A stretch of DNA of 64,000 nucleotides from UBA7236 sp964463165. Its GTDB lineage: Bacteria > Bacteroidota > Bacteroidia > Chitinophagales > BACL12. Position numbers and translations under genes: made by a program. The stretch spans positions 1-64,000 of the forward strand of contig CAYXBK010000008.1 in the NCBI GenBank assembly GCA_964463165.1. The letters are read 5' to 3'. Position 1 is the stretch's first letter. Each line of letters opens with the position of its first letter. Of the stretch, positions 44,656 through 53,335 are shown piece by piece. Below the pieces are notes generated by a model that worked only from the letters and a program-made list of their open reading frames with translations, made no database searches and had not been told where the DNA came from.

Positions 44656-45386
44656 AAATTGCACTTATCGGATACGGAAAAATGGGCAGGGCTATCGAGG
44701 AAGCCGTGCAGAATTATAATTTGCATGCCGCTGATCCGGTAGAAATTGTTCTGAAATTCAACAGAGCGAATTTTCATGAACTCCGTGCAGAGACTTTACA
44801 TCAGGTGGATGTTGCAATTGAATTCACATCTCCCGCAACCGCAGTGTTCAGTATCAATACCTGTATCAAAGCAAATATTCCTGTTGTTGTAGGAACCACC
44901 GGCTGGTATGATCAGCTTCCGGAAGTGATCGCATATGCAAAGTCAAAAAATGCAGCGTTATTATATGCACCTAATTTCAGTATCGGTGTCAACCTGTTTT
45001 TTGAATTAAATAAAAAACTCGCCGAAATGATGGCAAAGCAAAAACAATATAAAGTGCATATTGAAGAAACGCATCACACCGAAAAGAAAGATGCGCCGAG
45101 CGGCACTGCAATTAAATTGGCAGAACAGGTGATCAAGCGGAATCCTGAAAAAAACACATGGATCACCGGTGCATCCGAAGATGAGAATAAACTGGAGGTG
45201 TTTGCTCACCGCATTCCGGACGTGCCCGGAACACATCAGGTGATTTATGATTCGGAAGAAGATGAGATCATGATCCAGCACACTGCACATTCACGCAAAG
45301 GATTTGCAAAAGGTGCATTGCAGGCAGCTGTCTGGTTGAAGGGAAGATCAGGAGTTTTTACGATGAAAGACGTTTTAGGGATTTAA
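44652..45386 (+). CDS. dapB: 4-hydroxy-tetrahydrodipicolinate reductase
   Basis: Reduces HTPA to tetrahydrodipicolinate in lysine and diaminopimelate synthesis. 244 residues: the NAD(P) motif GYGKMGRAI at 7-15, GTTGW, and the family signature EETHHTEKKDAPSGTA with the catalytic His pair and Lys. It overlaps the DUF5683 gene by four bases, so the two are translationally coupled. It supplies meso-DAP for the peptidoglycan that the next gene product trims. Confidence 0.96.
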   Translation: MKIALIGYGKMGRAIEEAVQNYNLHAADPVEIVLKFNRANFHELRAETLHQVDVAIEFTSPATAVFSINTCIKANIPVVVGTTGWYDQLPEVIAYAKSKNAALLYAPNFSIGVNLFFELNKKLAEMMAKQKQYKVHIEETHHTEKKDAPSGTAIKLAEQVIKRNPEKNTWITGASEDENKLEVFAHRIPDVPGTHQVIYDSEEDEIMIQHTAHSRKGFAKGALQAAVWLKGRSGVFTMKDVLGI

Positions 45387-45436
45387 TTTTTTAATCATAA
45401 AATAATTTCTTCAACAAGAGAGTTTATTGCATCACT

Positions 45437-46909
45437 GTGAAAACAATACGAAATTTATTTATCCTCTTCTTATTATGCGGCACATTATCCGCTCAAACCA
45501 AAATTGATACCGTCGGATTAAATCGCCTCAACGGCGGATTAAAAGCATTGTCGCTCGATGGCGGACTTGTGCATGCAAACTGGGGTTTCTGCCTCATGGA
45601 TCCGAAAACCGGAAAAATAATTACGGATTATGATTCGGAAAGAAGTTTAATGCCCGCATCAAGTATGAAAGTGGTCACAACTATTTCTGCATTAAACCTG
45701 CTTGGTGCAAATTATAAATACAAAACATTTATTCAATACGACGGAACTATTTCTTCGGATAGTGTGCTGAATGGAAATTTATATATCAAAGGAACCGGTG
45801 ACCCTTCACTTGGAAGTGACCGCATCGACAGTACAATGCGTTTCGATTCTCTCGTTGAAGTCTGGGCTTTGAAAATCAAAAAGGCGGGTATAAATAAAAT
45901 CACCGGAAACATTATCGCAGATGCTGATGCATTTGAAGATTATGCCGTGCCGGGCAGCTGGAACTGGGATGATATCGGGCAATATTACGGCGCAGGCCCG
46001 TACGGATTAAATGTGTATGAAAATAAATATACACTCTATTATTCCTCCACAAAAACTTCCGCTAAAGTCGACAGTATTTTTCCGGCGATCGAGGGATTAC
46101 ATGTGATGAACGACGTAAATGTCGGCGGCAGTTCGGATGAAGCTTTTATTTATGGTGCGCCGGATAATTATTCACGCTATGTGGTGGGCACCATACCTGC
46201 AAACAGAAAACAATACACGGTTGACGGATCAATGCCCGACCCGCCTTTATTTCTTGCAACCGAATTGCGGAATGCACTTGAAGAAATCGGTGTGGATGTT
46301 TCGTTGCAACCTACAACTGCTTATGCAATGCGCCGGGCGAATTTGAAAATAAATACCGAGCGCATTAATTTATTTGAATACAATTCACCGCCGCTCAGCG
46401 AAATTATTTTTCACACGAATCAGAAAAGTATTAATTTATATGCGGAAGCATTATTGAAAACGATCGGGAAAGAGCAATTAAAAGACGGTAGTGCAAAAGC
46501 AGGTTCTCGTGCAGTTGAAGCATATTTACTTGGGCTGGGATTTAATTTAAGCGGGTTTAATCAGGAAGACGGAAGCGGATTGTCACGCCTCGATTTTATT
46601 ACACCAAAACAAATGTGCAATTTACTGCGTATCGAAAGCAACAGGTCGGATTTTGGTATTTTCAAAGAATCATTGCCCGTAGCCGGCAGATCAGGAACCC
46701 TGAAAACAATTGCAGATAATACGGTAGCCGAAGGAAAAGTGTTTGCAAAAAGCGGATCAATGTATAAAGTGCGTTCCTATTCCGGATATGTTACAACAAA
46801 GAGCGGAGAACTTCTTACATTTTGTGTGATCGTAAATAATTATACATGCAGCTCTGTAGAAATAAGAGAGAAGCTTGAAAAGCTGATGGTGTGGATGGTG
46901 GGGTTGTAA
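45437..46909 (+). CDS. dacB: D-alanyl-D-alanine carboxypeptidase/endopeptidase (PBP4 type)
   Basis: 490 residues with a signal peptide ending at LSAQ; periplasmic. Penicillin-binding motifs: SxxK at S75-K78 (ASSMK), SxN in KSINLYAEA, and KSG in AKSGSMYKVRSYSGY. The large insert between the first two motifs is typical of PBP4/DacB. It cleaves D-Ala-D-Ala and cross-links in peptidoglycan. The start is GTG at 45437. It sits 50 bp after dapB, probably in the same operon. Confidence 0.93.
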   Translation: MKTIRNLFILFLLCGTLSAQTKIDTVGLNRLNGGLKALSLDGGLVHANWGFCLMDPKTGKIITDYDSERSLMPASSMKVVTTISALNLLGANYKYKTFIQYDGTISSDSVLNGNLYIKGTGDPSLGSDRIDSTMRFDSLVEVWALKIKKAGINKITGNIIADADAFEDYAVPGSWNWDDIGQYYGAGPYGLNVYENKYTLYYSSTKTSAKVDSIFPAIEGLHVMNDVNVGGSSDEAFIYGAPDNYSRYVVGTIPANRKQYTVDGSMPDPPLFLATELRNALEEIGVDVSLQPTTAYAMRRANLKINTERINLFEYNSPPLSEIIFHTNQKSINLYAEALLKTIGKEQLKDGSAKAGSRAVEAYLLGLGFNLSGFNQEDGSGLSRLDFITPKQMCNLLRIESNRSDFGIFKESLPVAGRSGTLKTIADNTVAEGKVFAKSGSMYKVRSYSGYVTTKSGELLTFCVIVNNYTCSSVEIREKLEKLMVWMVGL

Positions 46910-46912
46910 ACC

Positions 46913-46960
46913 GGTCGGCTCCCGATAGCTATCGGGAGCGGTCCACAGTCTTCAGTCTAT
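46913..46960 (+). repeat. AGTCNNC period-7 array interrupted by a 22-bp palindrome
   Basis: GGTCGGC, then the palindrome with core CTCCCGATAGCTATCGGGAG (46919-46938, extended by one pair to 46918-46939), then GGTCCAC, AGTCTTC, AGTCTAT. The array units match those at 42047-42095. The array starts 4 bp after the dacB stop. Confidence 0.8.
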
Positions 46961-46976
46961 TTTGTCGTGCTGGAAG

Positions 46977-47327
46977 CTATAAGAGACCATCAATGGTTTT
47001 CTTTAATTCAGTGATTGTATTTATTTTCAAAAAATCTTCAGCAGAAATCAGCACATCAATATTTTTATCCTGAATTAGAACAACAGGTAATTTTAAATGG
47101 GCAAAAGAAGGGTAGGACTTTATAAATTCGCTTTTATGCAGGAATTCTTTTTGTACAGGTAATGCCCTCAAAAATTTTTTCCATTCTTCATGCATTGAAA
47201 AATTATTGTAAGTAATTGCGCATAATTTACAAGGATATGTTTTTGGAGAAATTAATTTATGGAGACTGTCAACAATCACATTTATAAATCCATCTTCCGC
47301 ATTATAAACAAAAATCAGCTTCTTCAT
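46977..47327 (-). CDS. Conserved hypothetical protein, possibly thioredoxin-like
   Basis: 116 residues with no signal peptide. MKKLIFVYNAEDGFINVIVDSLHK and YPCKLCAITY (a CxxC) are conserved in a group of small uncharacterised bacterial proteins. LPVVLIQDKNIDVLISAEDF is reminiscent of a thioredoxin-like fold with a cis-Pro, but this is only suggestive. Its start is 1 bp after the stop of the upstream DUF983 gene, so the two form an operon. Confidence 0.65.
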   Translation of the reverse strand: MKKLIFVYNAEDGFINVIVDSLHKLISPKTYPCKLCAITYNNFSMHEEWKKFLRALPVQKEFLHKSEFIKSYPSFAHLKLPVVLIQDKNIDVLISAEDFLKINTITELKKTIDGLL

Positions 47328-47328
47328 T

Positions 47329-47703
47329 TCAGATATCCCGGTGATAATTCACAAACATACTCAGCCATAATGCTCTTGAAAAACGAAATAAATAGGGTGA
47401 TAAACCCACCCATGTAAGTGCCACAATTATAAAACTCCAGGTTGTATTGATCCCGAATAAAAAATTGAACAGGCAAAATAACAGGAGACTTTGTACAACC
47501 CCGATCGCATAACTCAGAAACATGGAACCGTAATAAAACCCAACTTCCGGTTCGAACACCTGCCCGCAATGCGCACATTTTTTCGGCATTTTCGAAAAAT
47601 TGGAAAGGTCGTAGGAGCTTTTGGAAATGAACATATCTCCCTGGCGGCAACGGGGGCATTTCAAATGTAAGGCGGCGCCAAACCTCGAATACTTTTTAGG
47701 CAT
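47329..47703 (-). CDS. DUF983 membrane protein
   Basis: 124 residues from the Met at 47703. Zinc-ribbon-like CPRCRQGDMF near 18-27 and CAHCGQVFEPEVGFYYGSMF near 43-62 are the DUF983 signature, followed by two membrane segments. The function is unknown. An alternative start lies six codons upstream. It is the first gene of a two-gene unit. The overlapping frame at 47324-47659 is a shadow. Confidence 0.85.
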   Translation of the reverse strand: MPKKYSRFGAALHLKCPRCRQGDMFISKSSYDLSNFSKMPKKCAHCGQVFEPEVGFYYGSMFLSYAIGVVQSLLLFCLFNFLFGINTTWSFIIVALTWVGLSPYLFRFSRALWLSMFVNYHRDI

Positions 47704-47770
47704 CTGCAAAAATACCCACAAAAAAGGGGAGGAGATAATAAAATATTTTCATTTATCGTTTTAGCGGAAC

Positions 47771-50032
47771 ATGCATAAAACCCACACAGTTTTATTTGTA
47801 TTGCTCCTTATTTGCAATACTGCTTTGCCGCAAAAATTTCTAGCTGCGTATAACCGCGGTAAGTATGAAAAATCTCTGAGTCAGGCACAGAAAGCAATTG
47901 ATGAGGATGCAAAAAATCTGGATGCATATCTGATCAAATCACTTTCCTATTTGCATCTTGCCACAAATGAAGAAACAAGTGCCGATTATGCAACCGGCAT
48001 TGAATCTTCTCTCTCCACACTTAAATTTCTGTACTCAAAAGACAAGCAAAAAACTTTTTTCCCTGCGCATCAGCAGGAAGTGGATTCGGTAATTCAGACG
48101 GCTTCGGATTTTGCTTATGAACTCTATGAAAAAAATAAATTAACAAGGGCGGAAAAATTATTGGATAAGCTCATCGAAATCTCCCCCAGGCCTGAACATT
48201 ATTTTTTAAAAGGAAAATTGTTGCTGGAAAACGGCAATGAAACCGAAGCCATGAAAATGTATAATACCGCTGCGGCGAAAATTTATCTGGATTATAAAAA
48301 TAATAAAATAGCGACTCCTTATCTCGATGAGGCATTTATCGAACTTGCGAATTCACTGTATCATGAAAATGATTTTACAAGTGCAGTTGTGATTTATGTG
48401 AGGGCATTATCTGTTTTCAAAAACGAAGCGGTTGAATCAGCCTGTTATGAAATGTTTGCAGATGCAGAAGAAAGCCTGGGGGCATTTACCGGGCCCGGGC
48501 GCTTTGAAAATTTTCTTACCGGTATTGATACGGTTTTCCCGCTTGTAAAAAATACAGCACCATTTCTGGAATTAAAACAAGAAGCGGTTAAAGGATATTA
48601 TTCATTGCTCGTCGAGTCGGGTTCGTATGAAACAGCCGATTCACTTATGATGGCACAACAATGTTCCAAACAATTTGCGGATTTTATAAGGGAAAGAATT
48701 CTGGATCAGACTGAAATTGTATATGCGCTACAGGATAAAAAAATAATGGATGCAAAAAATGAATTGCCTGTTTTATTAAAACTTGAAAATTGTAAAAACA
48801 AAAATAAAACGGATGAACAGGCTTTTACAGAATTAATTGATTCATTTGAAATGGAAGATCACTATCTTGAAGCGGCCAGGCTCTTGTATAATCTGAAACT
48901 TGTATCTGCAAATAAAAATATGTTGATGCAGGCAGAAGACAAACTTGTTCAGTATTTAAAACAGGAACCGGATTCTGTTTTAATGACTGTTGATCTGTTC
49001 GAACTGATTCAATATTTTCCCGCAAATAAAAACCTGAAAGCCCTGCAGCAAAATTCTGCGCTCACCACGATTGATAAATATATCCGGCAGAAAAAATTCA
49101 CGGAAGCGGGCGACTTGCTGCGCAATCAAATAAAATTATATCCAAAGGATGCTTCGCTGAAATCACTCTATAAAATGTGGGTGATCGAAGATTATAAAGT
49201 GAATTATCTTGGTTCTGATCTGAAATACAATGAATTAAACTGGACCGGAAATGCAGATAGTTGCGAAGCAGGAAAAATTTCAAAAATTGCAGACGAAAAA
49301 TTATTGCAGCGATTAAATTATGTGCGCAGGCTGGCAGGTGTTCCCGATCAATGTGTTTTGAGAGAAGAATGGAATAAAAAATGTCAGGCAGCTGCACTCA
49401 TGATGACCTCGAACGGTAGTCTTTCGCATAACCCGCCAAAAACTTGGACTTGTTATACGGAAGAAGGTTTCTCGGGTGCCAGCCGTTCCAATCTTGCACT
49501 TGGCGCTTCGGGGGTCGACGGGCTAATGCTCGAATTGGATGACAGCGGAATTTCTTCAGCCGGCCATCGCCGTTGGATTTTATATCCGTACAGAAAAGTT
49601 TTTGGGCACGGCAGTACCGATAATGCACAGGCACTTTGGGCACTGGGAGGGGATAATGCAGATTATCCTGAAACAATTACTGCAAAATATGAAACACAAT
49701 TTGTTGCCTGGCCACCGGAAGGATATGTGCCGATGGACCTGCTCACTTCACTCTGGTCTTTTTCACTCGAAAATTGCACATTCGAGAAAGCAACGGTTGA
49801 AATGACAAAAGGAAACCAAAAAATTGAATGCGCAGTGCACGAACAGGAATTCGGTTATGGGCAGAATACACTCGTGTGGACGGTGTCCAATCTCGGATTT
49901 TTTGACGCAGGGGAAATGGTTTTCACGGTTCAACTGAAACATGTAGGTATTTATGCACCTGAAGCAGAAGAGAAATATATCTATAAAGATTTCACTTATA
50001 CCGTGAGTTTTATTCCCGTCTATTCCAATTAG
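47771..50032 (+). CDS. Secreted TPR-CAP domain protein
   Basis: 753 residues. A signal peptide ends near ALPQ. Residues 20-480 form a helical TPR-like array (KYEKSLSQAQKAIDEDAKNLDAYL). Residues about 505-640 are a CAP (SCP/PR-1) domain: LNYVRRLAGVPD, AAALMMTSNGSLSHNPP, GISSAGHRRWILYP. A beta-rich end of about 110 residues follows. CAP domains of bacteria are poorly understood; binding of lipids or proteins is the usual suggestion. The TPR plus CAP combination is less common than CAP alone. Confidence 0.82.
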   Translation: MHKTHTVLFVLLLICNTALPQKFLAAYNRGKYEKSLSQAQKAIDEDAKNLDAYLIKSLSYLHLATNEETSADYATGIESSLSTLKFLYSKDKQKTFFPAHQQEVDSVIQTASDFAYELYEKNKLTRAEKLLDKLIEISPRPEHYFLKGKLLLENGNETEAMKMYNTAAAKIYLDYKNNKIATPYLDEAFIELANSLYHENDFTSAVVIYVRALSVFKNEAVESACYEMFADAEESLGAFTGPGRFENFLTGIDTVFPLVKNTAPFLELKQEAVKGYYSLLVESGSYETADSLMMAQQCSKQFADFIRERILDQTEIVYALQDKKIMDAKNELPVLLKLENCKNKNKTDEQAFTELIDSFEMEDHYLEAARLLYNLKLVSANKNMLMQAEDKLVQYLKQEPDSVLMTVDLFELIQYFPANKNLKALQQNSALTTIDKYIRQKKFTEAGDLLRNQIKLYPKDASLKSLYKMWVIEDYKVNYLGSDLKYNELNWTGNADSCEAGKISKIADEKLLQRLNYVRRLAGVPDQCVLREEWNKKCQAAALMMTSNGSLSHNPPKTWTCYTEEGFSGASRSNLALGASGVDGLMLELDDSGISSAGHRRWILYPYRKVFGHGSTDNAQALWALGGDNADYPETITAKYETQFVAWPPEGYVPMDLLTSLWSFSLENCTFEKATVEMTKGNQKIECAVHEQEFGYGQNTLVWTVSNLGFFDAGEMVFTVQLKHVGIYAPEAEEKYIYKDFTYTVSFIPVYSN

Positions 50033-50071
50033 AATCTTTCCTGTTTAACTTAGCAGCGTAAAATTTTCTGC

Positions 50072-50545
50072 ATGAGTTTAATCCTGATCCTGCTTATCAT
50101 CGTTATCGGCATCATTTTCATCTTTGTTGAATTTTTCTTCATACCGGGTTTTTCCATTTTTTCAATACTTGGAGGTGTTGTTGCCTGTTTTGGTATTTAT
50201 CTCGCTTATTCCAATTACGGACAAACCACCGGCAATTGGATCCTCACATGTTCGGTCATTGCCACCGGAGCTGTTTTATACTGGGGTTATAAAAGAATGC
50301 AATCAAAAAAATGGGCATTGAAGACAGAGATCACAAGCAAAGTGAACAATGAAAATATTTCTGATTATCAGCCAGGCGATATTGGCAAAACAATTACTAA
50401 CTTACGTCCGGAAGGAAAAGCGGTTTTTAAAGGGGATGAAAGAATTACAGTTTATTCGGTTGGAGAATTTATTGATAAAAACACCGAAATCCAGATCGCA
50501 AGAATTGAGCACAATAAAATATTTGTAAAACCCGTAAATAAATAA
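50072..50545 (+). CDS. NfeD-like membrane protein
   Basis: 157 residues with membrane segments at about 1-25, 28-48 and 58-75, then a cytosolic OB-fold (about 95-157; DIGKTITNLRPEGKAVFKGDERITVYS) typical of short NfeD proteins. NfeD is normally paired with a flotillin or stomatin-like protein, and the next gene, 3 bp downstream, is floA. The two probably organise membrane microdomains. Confidence 0.88.
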   Translation: MSLILILLIIVIGIIFIFVEFFFIPGFSIFSILGGVVACFGIYLAYSNYGQTTGNWILTCSVIATGAVLYWGYKRMQSKKWALKTEITSKVNNENISDYQPGDIGKTITNLRPEGKAVFKGDERITVYSVGEFIDKNTEIQIARIEHNKIFVKPVNK

Positions 50546-50548
50546 AAT

Positions 50549-51535
50549 ATGAATAGTGATCAAATAATAATGATAGTCGTCATTATCGTCGGCGTAGCCG
50601 TTCTGATATTTTTTCTGATTTTCATGCGGCTCTTCGGATTATGGCTGTCTGCACAACTTGCCGGTGTTCGTGTAAGTTTATTGCAAATGATATTAATGCG
50701 CTGGAGAAGAGTAGACCCGCGAGTGATTGTAGATAATATGGTTACCGCACATAAAGCCGGTATTCCCTTATCACGTGATCAGCTCGAAGCGCATTACCTC
50801 GCTGGAGGAAATGTAAAACGGGTTGTAAATGCATTAGTGAGTGCCGATAAAGCAAATATTCCACTGGATTTTAAAGCAGCTACTGCAATTGATCTTGCGG
50901 GAAGAGATGTATTTGAAGCGGTGCAATTAAGTGTAAATCCGAAAGTAATTGAATCACCACCGGTAACAGCTGTTGCGAAAAACGGTATTCAGTTAATTGC
51001 AAGAGTGAAAGTAACTGTCCGTGCAAATATTCAGAAATTAGTGGGAGGTGCAGGTGAAGAAACAATTCTCGCACGTGTAGGTGAGGGAATCGTAACAACG
51101 ATCGGCTCATCTGAAAATCACAAAGCCGTGATGGAAAATCCAGACACAATTTCCAAAACAGTTTTGGCAAAAGGATTGGATTCCGGAACTGCATTTGAAA
51201 TTCTTTCGATTGATATTGCTGATATTGATATCGGAAAAAATATCGGTGCCGAATTGCAAATGGATCAGGCGAATGCCGATAAAAATATTGCACAGGCAAA
51301 AGCGGAAGAAAGACGTGCAATGGCCGTAGCTTCCGAACAGGAAATGAAAGCGAAAGCACAGGAAGCAAGAGCAAAAGTGATTGAAGCGGAAGCACAGATC
51401 CCGATGGCAATTGCGGATGCCTTCCGCAACGGAAACCTCGGCATTATGGATTATTATAAAATGAAAAATATCCAGGCCGATACCGAAATGCGTGATTCGC
51501 TCAGCAAAGGCACGGGTAAGAAGGATGATAAATAA
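50549..51535 (+). CDS. floA: Flotillin-like protein FloA
   Basis: 328 residues of the FloA (formerly UPF0365) family: an N-terminal membrane hairpin (about 4-28), the SPFH-like core (PKVIESPPVTAVAKNGIQLIARVKVTVRANI), and an Ala/Glu-rich coiled coil (QAKAEERRAMAVASEQEMKAKAQEARAKV). It assembles lipid-raft-like platforms. It is coupled to the NfeD gene. Immediately after its stop lies a set of CCCACGA palindromes. Confidence 0.93.
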   Translation: MNSDQIIMIVVIIVGVAVLIFFLIFMRLFGLWLSAQLAGVRVSLLQMILMRWRRVDPRVIVDNMVTAHKAGIPLSRDQLEAHYLAGGNVKRVVNALVSADKANIPLDFKAATAIDLAGRDVFEAVQLSVNPKVIESPPVTAVAKNGIQLIARVKVTVRANIQKLVGGAGEETILARVGEGIVTTIGSSENHKAVMENPDTISKTVLAKGLDSGTAFEILSIDIADIDIGKNIGAELQMDQANADKNIAQAKAEERRAMAVASEQEMKAKAQEARAKVIEAEAQIPMAIADAFRNGNLGIMDYYKMKNIQADTEMRDSLSKGTGKKDDK

Positions 51536-51560
51536 TTAGCGATTTTAACCCGCGATTTAA

Positions 51561-51580
51561 CCCACGATTTTAATCGTGGG
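51561..51580. repeat. Palindrome family member 1 (CCCACGA...TCGTGGG)
   Basis: CCCACGATT/AATCGTGGG arms with a two-base centre. It is preceded by partial copies (GCGATTTTAACC, GCGATTTAACC) that start right after floA. Confidence 0.8.
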
Positions 51581-51616
51581 AACATTGTGCACGCACGCAT
51601 CAGCCTGCGACCCCAG

Positions 51617-51636
51617 CCCACGACTTCAGTCGTGGG
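51617..51636. repeat. Palindrome family member 2
   Basis: CCCACGACT and AGTCGTGGG arms around TC, the commonest form of this REP-like palindrome in other genomes. Confidence 0.8.
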
Positions 51637-51660
51637 ACATAGATAAATTTACAAATGCAA

Positions 51661-51684
51661 AACCCACGACAATCGTCGTGGGTT
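51661..51684. repeat. Palindrome family member 3, possible tRNA-Arg terminator
   Basis: AACCCACGAC and GTCGTGGGTT arms with loop AATC. It lies 4 bp past the 3' end of tRNA-Arg and is followed on the minus strand by TTTTGC, so it may terminate that transcript. Confidence 0.75.
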
Positions 51685-51688
51685 AGTG

Positions 51689-51762
51689 TGACCTCGACAG
51701 GATTCAAACCTGTAACCTTCTGATCCGTAGTCAGATGCTCTATTCAGTTGAGCTACGAGGCC
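51689..51762 (-). tRNA. tRNA-Arg (anticodon ACG)
   Basis: Acceptor GGCCTCG pairs with CGAGGTC (one G-T pair), D arm GCTCAACTGAATAGAGC, anticodon stem CTGA around loop CTACGGA giving ACG, T arm ACAGG-TTTGAAT-CCTGT, discriminator A and no encoded CCA. Length 74. Confidence 0.95.
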
Positions 51763-51773
51763 ATTTCGGTGCC

Positions 51774-51781
51774 CAAAGATA
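51774..51781 (-). promoter_or_regulatory. -7 element of the tRNA-Arg promoter
   Basis: TATCTTTG on the minus strand, a perfect TAnnTTTG, 11 bp before the tRNA 5' end. TTTC lies 18 bp further upstream as a weak -33. Confidence 0.55.
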
Positions 51782-51844
51782 ATTCAATTATTTTTATTTG
51801 AAACTGCCTGATACCAGAACCACTGCACAAGAGGTACGATCACC

Positions 51845-51852
51845 TATCTTTG
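51845..51852 (+). promoter_or_regulatory. -7 element of the pepD promoter
   Basis: TATCTTTG, a perfect TAnnTTTG, 22 bp before the pepD ATG. The -33 region is unconvincing. Confidence 0.45.
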
Positions 51853-51874
51853 CCTTTCAAATTCAATCTTACAT

Positions 51875-53323
51875 ATGAGCGCTGAAATTCGCAACCTCGA
51901 GCCGAAACAGATCTGGAACAATTTCGAAGACCTGAATGCAATTCCGCGGCCTTCCAAACATGAAGAAAAAGTGATCGCATTCATGAAATCCTACGGTGAA
52001 AGCCTTGGATTGAAAACCGTGGTCGACAGTATCGGCAATGTGATTATTTACAAACCTGCATCAAAGGGAATGGAAGACAGAAAAACTGTTATTCTCCAAT
52101 CGCATCTCGATATGGTGCATCAGAAAAATGCCGACACAGAATTTGATTTTGCAAGTCAGGGAATTCAATCTGTTCTGGATGGCGAATGGGTAAAAGCAAA
52201 AGGAACAACACTCGGTGCGGATAACGGGATCGGTGTTGCCACAATTATGACTTTACTCGCTTCAAAAGATATCCCGCATCCTGCCATTGAAGCATTATTC
52301 ACAATTGATGAAGAAACCGGAATGACGGGAGCATTTAAACTGGATAAAGGATTATTGGAAGGAAAAATATTATTGAATTTAGATACGGAAGATGATGATG
52401 AATTTTCAATAGGATGTGCGGGCGGCATCGATACAAATACAACTTATAATTATCAGGAAGAAATACCTGCTTCAAATGATGTAGCATATAAAATAAATGT
52501 GAGCGGATTAAAGGGCGGCCACAGCGGCGTTGATATTCATCTGGAAAGAGGGAATGCAAATAAGATCATGAACCGCTTATTATATCAAACAGAAAAATAT
52601 GGTTTGCAGATCGCGGAAATTGACGGCGGAAGTTTGCGCAATGCAATTCCCCGTGAATCTGTTGCAACAATTGTTATAAATGATGATACATATTTAAATG
52701 AATTTGAAAAACGTGTTGCTGAAATAAAAAATGAATATTCATTACAGGATGAAGGTTTGAAAATAATAATTCAACCCGTTGCCTTGCCCGAAAAAGTAAT
52801 GTCTGCAAAAGACACAACTAAAATAACAACTGCAATTCAGGCAGTTTGCAATGGAGTTTTTGTAATGAGTTCTGCAATTCCGGGCCTGGTGGAAACTTCA
52901 TCAAGTTTTGCACGAGTGCAAATTAAAAATGGAAATTTTATAACGCAAAGTCTGCAGCGCTCATCAGTTGACAGCGGTAAAATGAATGTTGCGTATACCG
53001 TAGCTGCTCCGTTGAAATTAATGGGTTGTACCGTTGAACATACCGGCGCTTACCCGGGCTGGAAACCAAATCCGAATTCTCCGATACTCGCATTAATGGA
53101 AAATAAATACGAACAATTATTCGGTTCCAAACCGAAAGTATTTGCGATACATGCCGGACTTGAATGTGGTATTTTAGGAGAACGTTATGAAGGACTTGAT
53201 ATGATCTCCTTCGGTCCCACGATTAAACATCCGCATTCCCCGGATGAAAAAGTAAATATTGCTTCGGTTCAGAAATTCTGGAAATTTTTACTGGAAATTT
53301 TAAAATCAATACCACAGAAATAA
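51875..53323 (+). CDS. pepD: Aminoacyl-histidine dipeptidase (M20)
   Basis: 482-residue cytoplasmic zinc dipeptidase that splits Xaa-His and other dipeptides. Motifs: LQSHLDMVHQK (His ligand and Asp), TTLGADNGIG, DEETGMTGA (catalytic and ligand Glu), GLKGGHSGVDIH in the lid domain, and IHAGLECGILGE plus PTIKHPHSPDEKV at the end. The length and these blocks separate PepD from PepT. The ATG at 51875 follows a TATCTTTG promoter element. Confidence 0.94.
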   Translation: MSAEIRNLEPKQIWNNFEDLNAIPRPSKHEEKVIAFMKSYGESLGLKTVVDSIGNVIIYKPASKGMEDRKTVILQSHLDMVHQKNADTEFDFASQGIQSVLDGEWVKAKGTTLGADNGIGVATIMTLLASKDIPHPAIEALFTIDEETGMTGAFKLDKGLLEGKILLNLDTEDDDEFSIGCAGGIDTNTTYNYQEEIPASNDVAYKINVSGLKGGHSGVDIHLERGNANKIMNRLLYQTEKYGLQIAEIDGGSLRNAIPRESVATIVINDDTYLNEFEKRVAEIKNEYSLQDEGLKIIIQPVALPEKVMSAKDTTKITTAIQAVCNGVFVMSSAIPGLVETSSSFARVQIKNGNFITQSLQRSSVDSGKMNVAYTVAAPLKLMGCTVEHTGAYPGWKPNPNSPILALMENKYEQLFGSKPKVFAIHAGLECGILGERYEGLDMISFGPTIKHPHSPDEKVNIASVQKFWKFLLEILKSIPQK

Positions 53324-53335
53324 TTATTTCTTTAA

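Larger units (their letters stand above)
51536..51874. other. Intergenic region with palindromes and tRNA-Arg
   Basis: This 339-bp gap holds three related palindromes (51561-51684), tRNA-Arg on the minus strand with its promoter, and the pepD promoter. No protein gene is seen. Confidence 0.8.
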
